64,000 bases of DNA from Mycolicibacterium goodii (GTDB taxonomy: Bacteria; Actinomycetota; Actinomycetes; Mycobacteriales; Mycobacteriaceae), in NCBI RefSeq assembly GCF_001187505.1, contig NZ_CP012150.1:2852001-2916000 (forward strand). Direction: 5' to 3'. The position numbers and the translations under genes were made by a program. Below the pieces are notes generated by a model, which made no database searches, had not been told where the DNA came from, and was given only the letters and a program-made list of their open reading frames with translations. This document shows positions 49,387-58,416 of this stretch, piece by piece. Numbering within the stretch: position 1 is the first letter of the stretch; every line of letters begins with the position of its first letter.

Positions 49387-51258
49387 TCAGCCGCGGCGCA
49401 AAACGGACTTGAGCTCGTCGAGCACCGACGGATCCTCGATGGTCGAGGGCACGGGCTCGTCCCTGCCGTCGGCGATACCGCGCATGGTCTTGCGCAGGAT
49501 CTTGCCCGAGCGGGTCTTCGGCAGCGCCGACACCACGTCCACAGACTTGAAAACCGCCACCGCGCCGATGCTTTCGCGGACCTTCTGAATGAGTTCGTCG
49601 CCGAGCTTGTCGGCGGACGCGCCCGCCTTGAGCACCACGAAACCGCGCGGCACCTGACCCTTGAGTTCGTCGGCCACACCGATCACGGCGCACTCGGCGA
49701 CCGCGGGGTGCTCGGCGAGAACGGCCTCGATCGAGCCCGTCGACAGGCGGTGCCCGGCGACGTTGATGACGTCGTCGGTGCGGCCCATGACGAACAGATA
49801 GCCGTCGTCGTCGATGTAGCCGCCGTCGCCGGTGAGGTAGTAGCCGTCGAACGCCGACAGGTACGACGAGACGTAGCGCCGGTCGTCACCCCACACGGTG
49901 GGCAGGGTGCCCGGGGGCAGCGGCAGCTTGATGCAGATCGCGCCCTCCTCGCCAGCGTCGGCGACGGAACCGTCGGCGCGCAGGATCTGCACGTCGTAAC
50001 CCGGCATCGGCACGGTGGCCGAACCGGGCCGGATGGGCATGAGTTCGACACCGGCCGGGTTGGCCGCGATGGCCCAGCCGGTCTCGGTCTGCCACCAGTG
50101 GTCGACGACCGGCTTGCCGAGCCGGTCGGCGGCCCAGTGGTAGGTGTCGGGGTCGAGGCGCTCGCCGGCCTGGAACAGGTACTTCAGGCTCGACAGGTCG
50201 TGGTCGCGCATGCGCGCGCCCTCGGGATCTTCCTTCTTGATCGCGCGGATCGCCGTCGGCGCGGTGAACAGCACCTTGACGCCGTGGTCGGAGATCACCC
50301 GCCAGAACGCGCCCGCATCGGGTGTGCCGACCGGTTTGCCTTCGTACAGAACGGTTGTCGCGCCCAGCATCAGCGGCGCGTACACGATGTAGGAGTGTCC
50401 GACCACCCAGCCGATGTCGGACGCCGTCCAGAACACGTCGCCGGGTTCGATGCCGTAGATGTTGCGCATCGACCACAGCAGTGCCACCGCGTGGCCGCCG
50501 TTGTCCCGGACGATGCCCTTGGGCTTGCCGGTGGTGCCGGAGGTGTAGAGGACATAGAGCGGGTCGGTGGCCGCCACCGGCACCGGATCGGCCGGTTCGG
50601 CCGCGGCCACCAGCTCGTGCCAGTCGACGTCGCGGCCCTCGACCAGGTCGCAGCGCTTCTGGTCGCGCTGCAGGATGACGCAGGACTGCGGGGTGTGCTC
50701 GGCGATTTCCAGCGCGGAGTCCAGCATCGGCTTGTACTCGACGATGCGGGTCGGTTCGATGCCGCAGGACGCCGCCACCACCACCTTGGGCTGGGCGTCG
50801 TCGATGCGGGCCGCCAGCTCGTGCGCGGCGAATCCGCCGAACACCACCGAGTGCGTCGCGCCCAACCGGGCGCACGCGAGCATCGCCATCACGGCCTCGG
50901 GAACCATCGGCATGTAGATGACGACGCGGTCGCCCTTGTCCACGCCGAGGCTGCGCAGCGCCCCTGCCACCTTTGCTGTCTGGTCGCGCAGCTCACGGTA
51001 GGTGTAGGTGCGCTTGGTGCCGGTGACCGGCGAGTCGTAGATCAGTGCGGCCTGGTCACCGCGCTCGGCGACGTGGCGGTCGAGCGCGTTGGCGCAGGTG
51101 TTCAACTCGGCGTCGGGGAACCAGCGGTAGAACGGCGGGTTGCTGTCATCGAGGATGCGTTGCGGGTCGCGGGTCCATGTCACCGCCTTGGCGGCGTCGG
51201 CCCAGAACGCGGCCGGGTCGGTGATGCTGGACTCGAACAAGGCACGGTAACCGGACAT
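49387..51258 (-). CDS. prpE: Propionyl-CoA (acetyl-CoA-type) synthetase, PrpE-like
   Basis: This ANL-superfamily acyl-CoA synthetase of 623 residues activates short carboxylates (probably propionate) with ATP and CoA. It has VFGGFAAHELAARIDDA (typical of PrpE/ACSS3), the P-loop YTSGTTGKPKGIVRDNGG, DHWWQTETGW, YLTGDGGYIDDDGY and the acetylatable lysine region LPKTRSGKILRKTMR. The choice of propionate over acetate is from family resemblance only. ATG 51258 is preceded by TACGGT at 7 nt (leaderless). It converges with ctpD and is divergent from the SDR operon. Confidence 0.85.
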   Translation of the reverse strand: MSGYRALFESSITDPAAFWADAAKAVTWTRDPQRILDDSNPPFYRWFPDAELNTCANALDRHVAERGDQAALIYDSPVTGTKRTYTYRELRDQTAKVAGALRSLGVDKGDRVVIYMPMVPEAVMAMLACARLGATHSVVFGGFAAHELAARIDDAQPKVVVAASCGIEPTRIVEYKPMLDSALEIAEHTPQSCVILQRDQKRCDLVEGRDVDWHELVAAAEPADPVPVAATDPLYVLYTSGTTGKPKGIVRDNGGHAVALLWSMRNIYGIEPGDVFWTASDIGWVVGHSYIVYAPLMLGATTVLYEGKPVGTPDAGAFWRVISDHGVKVLFTAPTAIRAIKKEDPEGARMRDHDLSSLKYLFQAGERLDPDTYHWAADRLGKPVVDHWWQTETGWAIAANPAGVELMPIRPGSATVPMPGYDVQILRADGSVADAGEEGAICIKLPLPPGTLPTVWGDDRRYVSSYLSAFDGYYLTGDGGYIDDDGYLFVMGRTDDVINVAGHRLSTGSIEAVLAEHPAVAECAVIGVADELKGQVPRGFVVLKAGASADKLGDELIQKVRESIGAVAVFKSVDVVSALPKTRSGKILRKTMRGIADGRDEPVPSTIEDPSVLDELKSVLRRG

Positions 51259-51265
51259 ATCGCAA

Positions 51266-51271
51266 ACCGTA
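51266..51271 (-). promoter_or_regulatory. -10 element of the prpE-like gene (leaderless)
   Basis: TACGGT on the minus strand ends 7 nt before ATG 51258. The 120-nt divergent region also contains TTGCA motifs (GGTTGCATTCACGTTGCACG on the minus strand) that could bind a carbon-source regulator; this is speculative. Confidence 0.45.
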
Positions 51272-51378
51272 ATCTGCGTCACGTGCAACGTGAATGCAAC
51301 CCTGGAAAAACGTGCAGCGGTGACGTCGGGCGGGTGCGCCCGACGTTTGACTCCTGTGCGGTCGGGTAGCCACCACGC

Positions 51379-52170
51379 ATGTCCGAAACACGTCCGCTGG
51401 CCGTGGTGACCGGTGCCTCCAGTGGCATCGGTCTCGAGCTGGCGAAGCTGCTTGCCGATGATGGCTACGACCTGATCGTGGCGGCCGACGACGCCGCCAT
51501 CTATCCCGCGGCCGACAAGCTCGGCACCGAGTGCGCCTCCGTGCAGGCCGTCCAGGTCGACCTCCGCAAACCTTCCGACGTGGAGCGGCTCTACCGCTCC
51601 TCGGCCGGACGGGTCCCCGATGTGGTGGTGCTCAATGCCGGGTCGGTGCGGGCCGGGTCGTTCGTCGAGGGCGACCTGGACGCCGACCTGTCGATCATCG
51701 ACCTCAACGTCCGCTCCACCGTGCACCTGGCCAAACTCGTGCTGCGCGACATGACGGCCCGCGGATCGGGCAAGGTGCTGTTCACCTCGTCGATCGTGGC
51801 CGCCATGCCCGGATCGCTGCAGTCGATCTACAACGCGTCGAAGTCGTTCATCCAGTCGTTGGCCGAGGCGCTGCAGGACGAACTGCGCGACACCGACGTC
51901 ACCGTCACGGCCCTCATGCCCGGACCCACCGACACAAAGCTGTTCGCGCGCAACCACATGGAGAACACCGTGTTGGCGCGCTGGGTGCCCAAGGACGATC
52001 CCGCCGACGTGGCCAGGCAGGGCTATGCGGCGCTGATGAGCGGTAGGCGCCGGGTGGTCGCGTCGTCGCTGAGCAGTAAGGCATTCGGCCTGGTCAACAC
52101 CGTTCTGCCGGATATGGTGAAAGCCAAGATCAACCGTCTCATCGCCAGCCCCGTTCGCGGGCACCACTGA
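51379..52170 (+). CDS. Short-chain dehydrogenase/reductase
   Basis: This classical SDR has 263 residues: cofactor motif AVVTGASSGIGLELAKLLA near residue 8, LNAGS near 92, catalytic serine FTSSIVAAMP near 138, and YNASK (YxxxK) near 152, with MPGPTDTKLF after it. Closest in style to short-chain dehydrogenases of the DltE/YqjQ type; the substrate is unknown. It heads a three-gene operon with an SRPBCC protein and a CrtI-like flavoprotein, which may together modify a hydrophobic molecule. Confidence 0.88.
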   Translation: MSETRPLAVVTGASSGIGLELAKLLADDGYDLIVAADDAAIYPAADKLGTECASVQAVQVDLRKPSDVERLYRSSAGRVPDVVVLNAGSVRAGSFVEGDLDADLSIIDLNVRSTVHLAKLVLRDMTARGSGKVLFTSSIVAAMPGSLQSIYNASKSFIQSLAEALQDELRDTDVTVTALMPGPTDTKLFARNHMENTVLARWVPKDDPADVARQGYAALMSGRRRVVASSLSSKAFGLVNTVLPDMVKAKINRLIASPVRGHH

Positions 52171-52184
52171 AGGAGCAAGGGGTC

Positions 52185-52661
52185 ATGGAATCATCTCCGG
52201 CAGCCGTGGACAGCTCGTTGACCGTCAAACGGGACACCACCGCCACGCGTCAACAGGTCTGGGACGTCATCGCCGACGGCTGGACCTACTCACAGTGGGT
52301 GGTGGGCAACACCCGCATGCGGGCGGTCGATTCGAACTGGCCCGCACCGGGCAGCACCATCCACCACACCATCGGGGTGTGGCCGGTGGTGCTCAACGAC
52401 GAGACCACGGTCGAATCCTGCACGCCCGGTAAGGAACTGATCCTGCACGCCAAGGGTCGTCCGTTCGGCAAGGCCCGAATCGTGATGCGGCTGCACGACC
52501 TTCCCGACGGCGGGTGCCGAGTCGAGATGGCCGAGGTGCCGATCGGCGGGCCGCTGGACTGGGTGCCGCGCCGGCTCGCGCTGCTCGCCGCCCATCCGCG
52601 TAACCGGGAGTGCACCGCACGGCTCGTGGCGCTCGCCGAGCGCCGGACCCAGCCGGAATGA
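52185..52661 (+). CDS. SRPBCC (polyketide cyclase/START-like) protein
   Basis: The 158-residue beta-barrel protein has the usual TATRQQVWDVIADGWTYSQWVVG start and a hydrophobic pocket. Members bind or transport lipids or act on polyketides; no specific function is evident. ATG 52185 follows AAGGAGCAAGGGG, a good ribosome site. Its stop overlaps the next gene start by 4 nt (ATGA), coupling it to the CrtI-like oxidoreductase. Confidence 0.85.
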   Translation: MESSPAAVDSSLTVKRDTTATRQQVWDVIADGWTYSQWVVGNTRMRAVDSNWPAPGSTIHHTIGVWPVVLNDETTVESCTPGKELILHAKGRPFGKARIVMRLHDLPDGGCRVEMAEVPIGGPLDWVPRRLALLAAHPRNRECTARLVALAERRTQPE

Positions 52662-54250
52662 GCCGCGACACCGCGGATGCGGTGGTGATCGGGGCCGGCC
52701 ACAACGGTCTGGTCGCGGCCGCCATGCTCGCCGACGCCGGCTGGGACGTCGTCGTCCTGGAGGCCCAGCCGGAACCCGGCGGCGCGGTCAAGAGCGCCGA
52801 ACTCGTGCCGGGCTACACCAGCGACCTGTTCAGCGCGTTCTATCCGTTGTCGGTCCACTCGCCCGCGCTGCGCGCGTTGAACCTGCAGGACCACGGCCTG
52901 CGCTGGACGCATGCACCCGCCGTGGTGGGCCATCCGCGTTCGGCGTCCGACGAGGACGCGCCGATGATCTACCGCGACATCGACCGCACCGCTTCGGAAT
53001 TGGACCGCCACCATGCCGGTGACGGCCGGCGCTGGTGCGAGCTGTTCGAGCAGTGGCTCAAGATCAAGGACGGCCTGATCTCGTCGTTGTTCACCCCGTT
53101 CCCGCCGGTGCGGGGGCTGATGGCGTTGCTGCGCAAGCTCGGCACCGCCGAGGCGCTGCGGCTCGCGCAACAACTCGTGATGCCCGCGGGCATCATGGCC
53201 GAGCACCTCTTCGATGGTGACGCCGCCCGGGTGCTGTTGCTGGGCAACGCGATGCACGCCGATGTGCCGATCGACGGTGTCGGCAGCGCGATCATGGGCT
53301 ACCTGCTGATCATGATGGCGCAGGACGGTGGTTGGCCGGTCCCGGTCGGCGGCGCGGGACAGTTGACCGCGGCGCTGGTGAACCGGGCCCGCTTCGCCGG
53401 TGCCCGCATCGAGTGCGAGCGCCGGGTGGACGGTATCGAGGTGCGCGGCGGGCGGGCCGTCGGCGTGCGGGCGGCCGACGGGACCACGTTGCGGGTGCGC
53501 CGGGCCGTGATCGCCGATACCTCGGCCCCGCGGCTGTACCGCGACCTGCTGCCCGAATCGGCCGTGCCTTTGGCGGTGCGCCGCAGCTTCGACCGGTTCG
53601 TCTGGGACACACCGGTGTTGAAGATCAACTACGCGCTGGACGCGCCCGTGCCGTGGCGCTCGAAGAATTTGAACCAGGCGGGCACCGTGCACCTGGGCGC
53701 CGACCACGACGGACTCGTCCGGTGGATGGCCGACCTCAACACCTCGACGTTGCCGCAGCACCCGTTCATGTTGTTCGGGCAGATGACGACGGTCGATCCG
53801 ACGCGCTCACCCGAGGGTACCGAAAGTGCCTGGGCCTACACGCATCTGCCACGCGGTATGGCCGACGACGCGTCGGCGGAGAACCTGGCCGAGGTGGTCG
53901 ACCAGGTGCTCGAAGAGCATGCTCCCGGGTTCGGTTCCCGGGTGGTGGGCCGGGTGATCCAGCGACCCTCCGACTTGGAGGCCGCCGACGCGAACCTGCA
54001 CACCGGGGCGGTCAACGGTGGGACCTCACAGCTGTACCAGCAGTTGATCTTCCGGCCCGTGCCCGGTTTCGGCACCGCCGAGACACCCGTCGCCAATGTG
54101 TTCCTGGGTAGCGCGGGTGCGCATCCGGGTGGGGGTGTGCACGGGGTGTGCGGCCGTAACGCCGCCAAGGCCGCGCTGGCCAACGACGGTGTGACCGGTT
54201 GGCCGCGAAGGAAACTCGGCAAGGCCATGCTCTCGCTGGTCACCAGGTGA
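52658..54250 (+). CDS. CrtI-like FAD-dependent oxidoreductase (phytoene desaturase family)
   Basis: This 530-residue flavoprotein starts with the dinucleotide motif VVIGAGHNGLVAAAMLA (residues 9-25) and EAQPEPGGAVKS, and ends with NVFLGSAGAHPGGGVHGVCGRNAAKAAL, the C-terminal FAD motif of the phytoene desaturase/PDSR family. It could desaturate or isomerise a polyprenyl or other lipid, but no carotenoid genes are visible next to it, so the substrate is open. It is the last gene of the SDR-SRPBCC operon and converges on kdpE across a palindrome. Confidence 0.87.
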   Translation: MSRDTADAVVIGAGHNGLVAAAMLADAGWDVVVLEAQPEPGGAVKSAELVPGYTSDLFSAFYPLSVHSPALRALNLQDHGLRWTHAPAVVGHPRSASDEDAPMIYRDIDRTASELDRHHAGDGRRWCELFEQWLKIKDGLISSLFTPFPPVRGLMALLRKLGTAEALRLAQQLVMPAGIMAEHLFDGDAARVLLLGNAMHADVPIDGVGSAIMGYLLIMMAQDGGWPVPVGGAGQLTAALVNRARFAGARIECERRVDGIEVRGGRAVGVRAADGTTLRVRRAVIADTSAPRLYRDLLPESAVPLAVRRSFDRFVWDTPVLKINYALDAPVPWRSKNLNQAGTVHLGADHDGLVRWMADLNTSTLPQHPFMLFGQMTTVDPTRSPEGTESAWAYTHLPRGMADDASAENLAEVVDQVLEEHAPGFGSRVVGRVIQRPSDLEAADANLHTGAVNGGTSQLYQQLIFRPVPGFGTAETPVANVFLGSAGAHPGGGVHGVCGRNAAKAALANDGVTGWPRRKLGKAMLSLVTR

Positions 54251-54261
54251 CTTTTCTCTCG

Positions 54262-54319
54262 CGAGCAGACACAAAACTGCTCATTTTCACGCCAAAACAG
54301 GCAGTTTTGCGTCTGCTCG
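54262..54319. terminator. Palindromic element between the CrtI-like gene and kdpE
   Basis: CGAGCAGACACAAAACTGC (54262-54280) pairs with GCAGTTTTGCGTCTGCTCG (54301-54319) except at one position. It is the same family as 49318-49383. It is flanked by TTTTCTCT on the left and lies between convergent genes. Confidence 0.75.
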
Positions 54320-54329
54320 GCAGAAGAAA

Positions 54330-55022
54330 TCAGGCCTCGAAGCGGTAACCCATACCCGCCTCGGTGAGCAGATGCACGGGGCGGGACGGATCGTCTTCGA
54401 GCTTGCGGCGCAACTGCGCGAGATAGACCCGCAGATAGTGGGTCTCGGTGGCATAGGCCGGGCCCCACACCTCGCGGAGCAGTTCCTCGCGGCCCACCAG
54501 CTTGCCGCGGTTGCGCACCAGCATCTCCAACATGCCCCACTCGGTGGGCGTCAGGTGCACCTCGAATCCGTTCTTGATGACCTTCTTTGCGGCCAGGTCG
54601 ACCGTGAACGACGATGTCTCGACGACGGGTAGGTCGGTGTCGGGCACCGCGGCACGACGTACGGCCGCGCGCAGGCGGGCCAGGAACTCGTCCATGCCAA
54701 AGGGTTTGGTGACGTAGTCGTCGGCCCCGGCGTCGAGGGCCTCGACCTTGTCGGACGAGTCGGTGCGGGCAGAGAGCACGATCACCGGCGCGGTGAGCCA
54801 CCCCCGCAGGCCGTGCAGCACCTCGATACCGGACATGTCGGGCAGTCCGAGGTCGAGCACGATGACGTCGGGCCGGTGATCGGCGGCGCTGCGCAGCGCC
54901 TCGGCGCCGGTCGCCGCGGTGCGCACCTCGTAGCCGCGGACCGACAGGTTGATGCGCAGGGCCCGCAGGATCTGCGGTTCGTCGTCGATGACCAGCACGC
55001 GGGTCTTGGCCGGTGTCGTCAT
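54330..55022 (-). CDS. kdpE: Response regulator KdpE
   Basis: This OmpR-family regulator of the potassium-responsive KdpDE system has 230 residues. The receiver domain (about 8-120) has the acidic VIDDEPQ, phospho-acceptor in VLDLGLPDMSG and lysine in VTKPFGMDE. The C-terminal winged helix has HLTPTEWGMLEMLV and the YLAQLRRKLEDDP recognition helix. ATG 55022 overlaps the kdpD stop (ATGA). Here kdpDE are the last genes of the kdpFABC operon. Confidence 0.95.
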   Translation of the reverse strand: MTTPAKTRVLVIDDEPQILRALRINLSVRGYEVRTAATGAEALRSAADHRPDVIVLDLGLPDMSGIEVLHGLRGWLTAPVIVLSARTDSSDKVEALDAGADDYVTKPFGMDEFLARLRAAVRRAAVPDTDLPVVETSSFTVDLAAKKVIKNGFEVHLTPTEWGMLEMLVRNRGKLVGREELLREVWGPAYATETHYLRVYLAQLRRKLEDDPSRPVHLLTEAGMGYRFEA

Positions 55023-57562
55023 GCCGGGGCCGCCAGTTCGATCTCGACGGTCAGCCCGCCGCCGGGGGTGTCGCCGGCCGAGATGGTGCCGCCCATGGCC
55101 TCGACGAAACCTTTGGCCACCGAGAGTCCAAGGCCCACACCGGTGGTCGTGTTGTGGTCGCCGAGCCGTTGGAACGGCGCGAACAACGCGTCCTCGGTGC
55201 CGCGCGGGATCCCCGGACCCTCGTCGACGACGGCGATCAGCACCTTGTTGGCGACGCGTCCCGCGGTCACCCGGATCAACCCGTCGGGCGCGTAGCGCAG
55301 CGCGTTGTCGATCAGGTTGGCCAGCACGCGCTCGAGTAGACCACCGTCGGCCAGCGCCACCGAATCGCCCACCTCGACCTTGACCCGGTCCACACCGGAG
55401 CGGCCGTAACCGGTGGAGCGGCGAGTGATGCCCAGCAGTGCGCGTTGCACGGTCTCCTCCAGGTACACCGGCCGCAACTCGGGGCGGATCACCCCGGCCG
55501 CCAACCGTGACGAGTCGAGCAGGTTTCCCACCAGCGCGGTGAGCGCGTCGACGGATTCCTCGATGGTGGCGAGCAGTTCGGCGGTGTCCTCGGCGGAGAA
55601 GTCGATGTCCTCGCTGCGCAGGCTCGACGCGGCGGCCTTGGCGGCGGCCAGCGGGGTGCGCAGATCGTGGCTCACCGCCGACAACAGCGAGCGGCGCAGT
55701 TCGTCGGCCTGCGCGATCGCGTGGGCCTTACCCGCCTCATCGCGCAGTTCGCGTTGCCGCACCAACCCGGCGGCCTGATGGGCCACCGCGCCGAGCACCC
55801 GCCGGTCACGCCCGGCGAGTTTGCGGCCCGACAACAGCAGCCAGAATTCGTCGCCGTCGTCTCCTGCCTCGACCGCGGTGTCGGCGACGTCGACGCGATC
55901 GCACGGGTTCTGGCCGACGCAGCCGACAACGGTTGCCCCGGAAGGGGTGTGGCGCAGCAGGCTCACCGTACGCTGGGAATATGTTTCGCGGACGCGTTCC
56001 AGCAGCGCGGTCAGGTCGGCCCCGCGCAGCACCGACCCGGCGAACAGCGCGAGCAGCTCGGCCTCCCGGGAGGCGTGCCTGGCCTCGCGGGCCCGTTTCG
56101 CCGCGCCGTCCACCAGGGCCGCCACGGCGACGGCCACCGCGAGCAGCACCACCACGGTCAGCGCACTGTCCGGGTCGGACATCGTGAACGTGTGGCGGGG
56201 ACTGATCAGGAAGTAGTTGAGCAGCAGCCCGGATAGCACCGCGGACAATGCTGCCGGTGCGACACCGCCGAGCAGCGCGACGACGAGGACCCCGATGAAG
56301 AACAGCGCGCTGTTGCCGCCGACGTCCAGGAACGGGTCGAGAACCGACACGGTGACGGCGCAGATCGCCGACGGCACCAGCAGCGCCGCGGCCCACGATG
56401 CCGCGTGCCGTTGCCGCGGTGTGGTCGACGACCAGCGGAAGCCGCGCCTGGCGGCCTCGTGGGTGACCATGTGGACGTCGATTTTCTCTGACCGCTGCAC
56501 GACCGTCGACCCGATGCCCTCGTCGAAGATCCGCGCCCACCGCGACCGTCGTGATGTGCCGAGCACGAGTTGGGTGGCGTTGATCTCCCGCGCGAAATCC
56601 AGCAGCGCGGTGGGCACGTCGTCACCGACGATGGTGTGCACCGTGGCACCGAGGCTGGTCGCGACCTCGCGGACCTTCCCCATCTGGGCGGCCGAGATAC
56701 CCGAGAGCCCGTCACCGCGAACCACATGGACCACCAGGAGTTCGGCACTGGACTTCGACGCGATGCGGAAGGCGCGGCGCACCAGCGTCTCCGATTCGGG
56801 TCCGCCGGTGACCGCGACGACGACGCGTTCGCGGGTCTCCCAGGTGGCCGTGATGTTGTTGTCGGCACGGTATTTGGCCAACGCCGTGTCGACCTGATCG
56901 GCCAGCCACAGCAGCGCCAGTTCCCGTAGCGCGGTGAGGTTTCCCCGCCGGAAGTAGTTGGACAGCGCGGCGTCGATGCGTTCGGGTGCATAGACGTTGC
57001 CGTGGGACAGTCTGCGCCGCAACGCCTCCGGGGTGATGTCGACCAGTTCGATCTGATCGGCCGCGCGCACCACCTCGTCGGGGACCTTCTCCTGCTGTTC
57101 GATGCCGGTGATGGCGGCCACGACGTCGTTGAGGCTCTCGAGGTGCTGCACGTTCACCGTCGAGATGACGGTGATTCCCGCGTCGAGCAGTTCCTCGATG
57201 TCCTGCCAGCGTTTCGGGTTCTTGCTGCCCGGGGTGTTGGTGTGGGCCAGTTCGTCGACCAGCACCACTTGCGGCTTGCGGGCCAGCACCGCGGGCACAT
57301 CGAGCTCGGGGAACCGGCCGCCGCGGTAGGCGATGTACCGCGGCGGGATGGTTTCGATGCCGTCGAGCAGCTCGGCGGTTTTCTTGCGTCCATGGGTCTC
57401 GATGACGGCGGCGACGACGTCGGTGCCCCGGTCGAGGCGGCGGTGCGCCTCGCCGAGCATTGCGTAGGTCTTCCCGACGCCGGGCGCCGCACCCAGGTAG
57501 ATGCGCAGCTCGCCGCGCTTCGAGGCGTTCGACGCCCGCGTACTCACATGACCATCATCCAC
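55019..57562 (-). CDS. kdpD: Sensor kinase KdpD
   Basis: This potassium/turgor sensor histidine kinase has 847 residues. In order: N-terminal KdpD domain with Walker A GAAPGVGKTYAMLG (about 25-38) and VLVDELAHTNTPGSKNPKRW, a universal-stress-like domain (about 225-370), four membrane helices (about 390-490), a GAF-like linker (about 510-620), HisKA with SHDLRTPLAAAKAAAS, and an ATPase domain (NLIDNALRYAPDG, DEGPGIPRGTE, GVGLGLSVAKGFVEAMGG). GTG 57562 overlaps kdpC by 8 nt; GTG 57547 is a shorter alternative. The mycobacterial orientation differs: in M. tuberculosis kdpDE is divergent from kdpFABC. Confidence 0.95.
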   Translation of the reverse strand: MDDGHVSTRASNASKRGELRIYLGAAPGVGKTYAMLGEAHRRLDRGTDVVAAVIETHGRKKTAELLDGIETIPPRYIAYRGGRFPELDVPAVLARKPQVVLVDELAHTNTPGSKNPKRWQDIEELLDAGITVISTVNVQHLESLNDVVAAITGIEQQEKVPDEVVRAADQIELVDITPEALRRRLSHGNVYAPERIDAALSNYFRRGNLTALRELALLWLADQVDTALAKYRADNNITATWETRERVVVAVTGGPESETLVRRAFRIASKSSAELLVVHVVRGDGLSGISAAQMGKVREVATSLGATVHTIVGDDVPTALLDFAREINATQLVLGTSRRSRWARIFDEGIGSTVVQRSEKIDVHMVTHEAARRGFRWSSTTPRQRHAASWAAALLVPSAICAVTVSVLDPFLDVGGNSALFFIGVLVVALLGGVAPAALSAVLSGLLLNYFLISPRHTFTMSDPDSALTVVVLLAVAVAVAALVDGAAKRAREARHASREAELLALFAGSVLRGADLTALLERVRETYSQRTVSLLRHTPSGATVVGCVGQNPCDRVDVADTAVEAGDDGDEFWLLLSGRKLAGRDRRVLGAVAHQAAGLVRQRELRDEAGKAHAIAQADELRRSLLSAVSHDLRTPLAAAKAAASSLRSEDIDFSAEDTAELLATIEESVDALTALVGNLLDSSRLAAGVIRPELRPVYLEETVQRALLGITRRSTGYGRSGVDRVKVEVGDSVALADGGLLERVLANLIDNALRYAPDGLIRVTAGRVANKVLIAVVDEGPGIPRGTEDALFAPFQRLGDHNTTTGVGLGLSVAKGFVEAMGGTISAGDTPGGGLTVEIELAAPA

Positions 57563-58415
57563 GCGCGGCCAGGGTGTCGAGGGCGAGGTTGAGTTCCAGG
57601 ACGTTGACCCGCGGTTCGCCCAGGAAGCCCAGGGTGCGGCCGTCGGTGTGCTGGGTGACCAGTTCGCGGACCCGCTGCGGATCCAGGCCGCGTGCCTGCG
57701 CGACCCGGTTCACCTGCAGGTCGGCGTAGGCGGGGGAGATGTCCGGGTCCAGGCCGCTGCCGCTGGCGGTGACGGCGTCGGCAGGCACCCGCGGTTTGCT
57801 GGTGCCGCGGATCGGCACGATCTGCCCGATGGTGTAGTCCTCGCCGGGTTCGGCGCATTCGACGCGCACCCCCTCGTAGGTGGCGAGGAACGGCGCCGTC
57901 GTGTCGGCGCACGGTTCGTTGACGCTGACGACGCGAACGGGCTTGATGACGTCGCCGCGTCCGTCGCGCGGCCCGATCACCGACAGCACCGCGCCGACGC
58001 CGCCCGGGGTGCAGAACGGCCGGGCCCCGCTGACCCCGTCGAGGTCCCCGACCGCTCGACTGCGCTGGCACACCTGGGTCAGCAGGCTCGGCGTGTCCGG
58101 TTGGTCGATGAGGCTTTCCGGCCCCAGGTTGCTCGCGGTGGTCGCCATCGGGTCATAGTCCGCCGACGATGGGCGGCTCTGGAAGTACTGCGGCAGCGGG
58201 TTGCCGTCGGCGTCGGTGAACGACTGCCCGATCAGGCTGCTGCCCACGGGTTTTCCCGCGACGTCGACGATCGATCCGTCGGCCTTGTGCTGCAGCCCGG
58301 GTAGTTGCGCCACCAGCCAGATGAACACCGGGTAGCCGATGCCGAGGATCACGGTGAGCACCAGCAGGGCCCGCAGGGCGGCGGTGTGTTGGCGGACGAG
58401 GGCGGTGAAAGACAT
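57555..58415 (-). CDS. kdpC: Potassium-transporting ATPase KdpC, long mycobacterial form
   Basis: KdpC is the small single-helix subunit of KdpFABC, which assists ATP binding to KdpB. At 286 residues it is about 90 longer than E. coli KdpC. One membrane helix (about 13-36: LRALLVLTVILGIGYPVFIWL) is followed by the conserved PQYFQSRPSSADYDP. Residues about 105-205 form an extra Cys-containing insert (CQRSRAV, FCTPGG, VNEPCADT, VECAEPG) that looks exported and may hold disulfides. The canonical end SGSGLDPDISPAYADLQVNRVA is intact. Confidence 0.93.
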   Translation of the reverse strand: MSFTALVRQHTAALRALLVLTVILGIGYPVFIWLVAQLPGLQHKADGSIVDVAGKPVGSSLIGQSFTDADGNPLPQYFQSRPSSADYDPMATTASNLGPESLIDQPDTPSLLTQVCQRSRAVGDLDGVSGARPFCTPGGVGAVLSVIGPRDGRGDVIKPVRVVSVNEPCADTTAPFLATYEGVRVECAEPGEDYTIGQIVPIRGTSKPRVPADAVTASGSGLDPDISPAYADLQVNRVAQARGLDPQRVRELVTQHTDGRTLGFLGEPRVNVLELNLALDTLAARG

Positions 58416-58416
58416 G

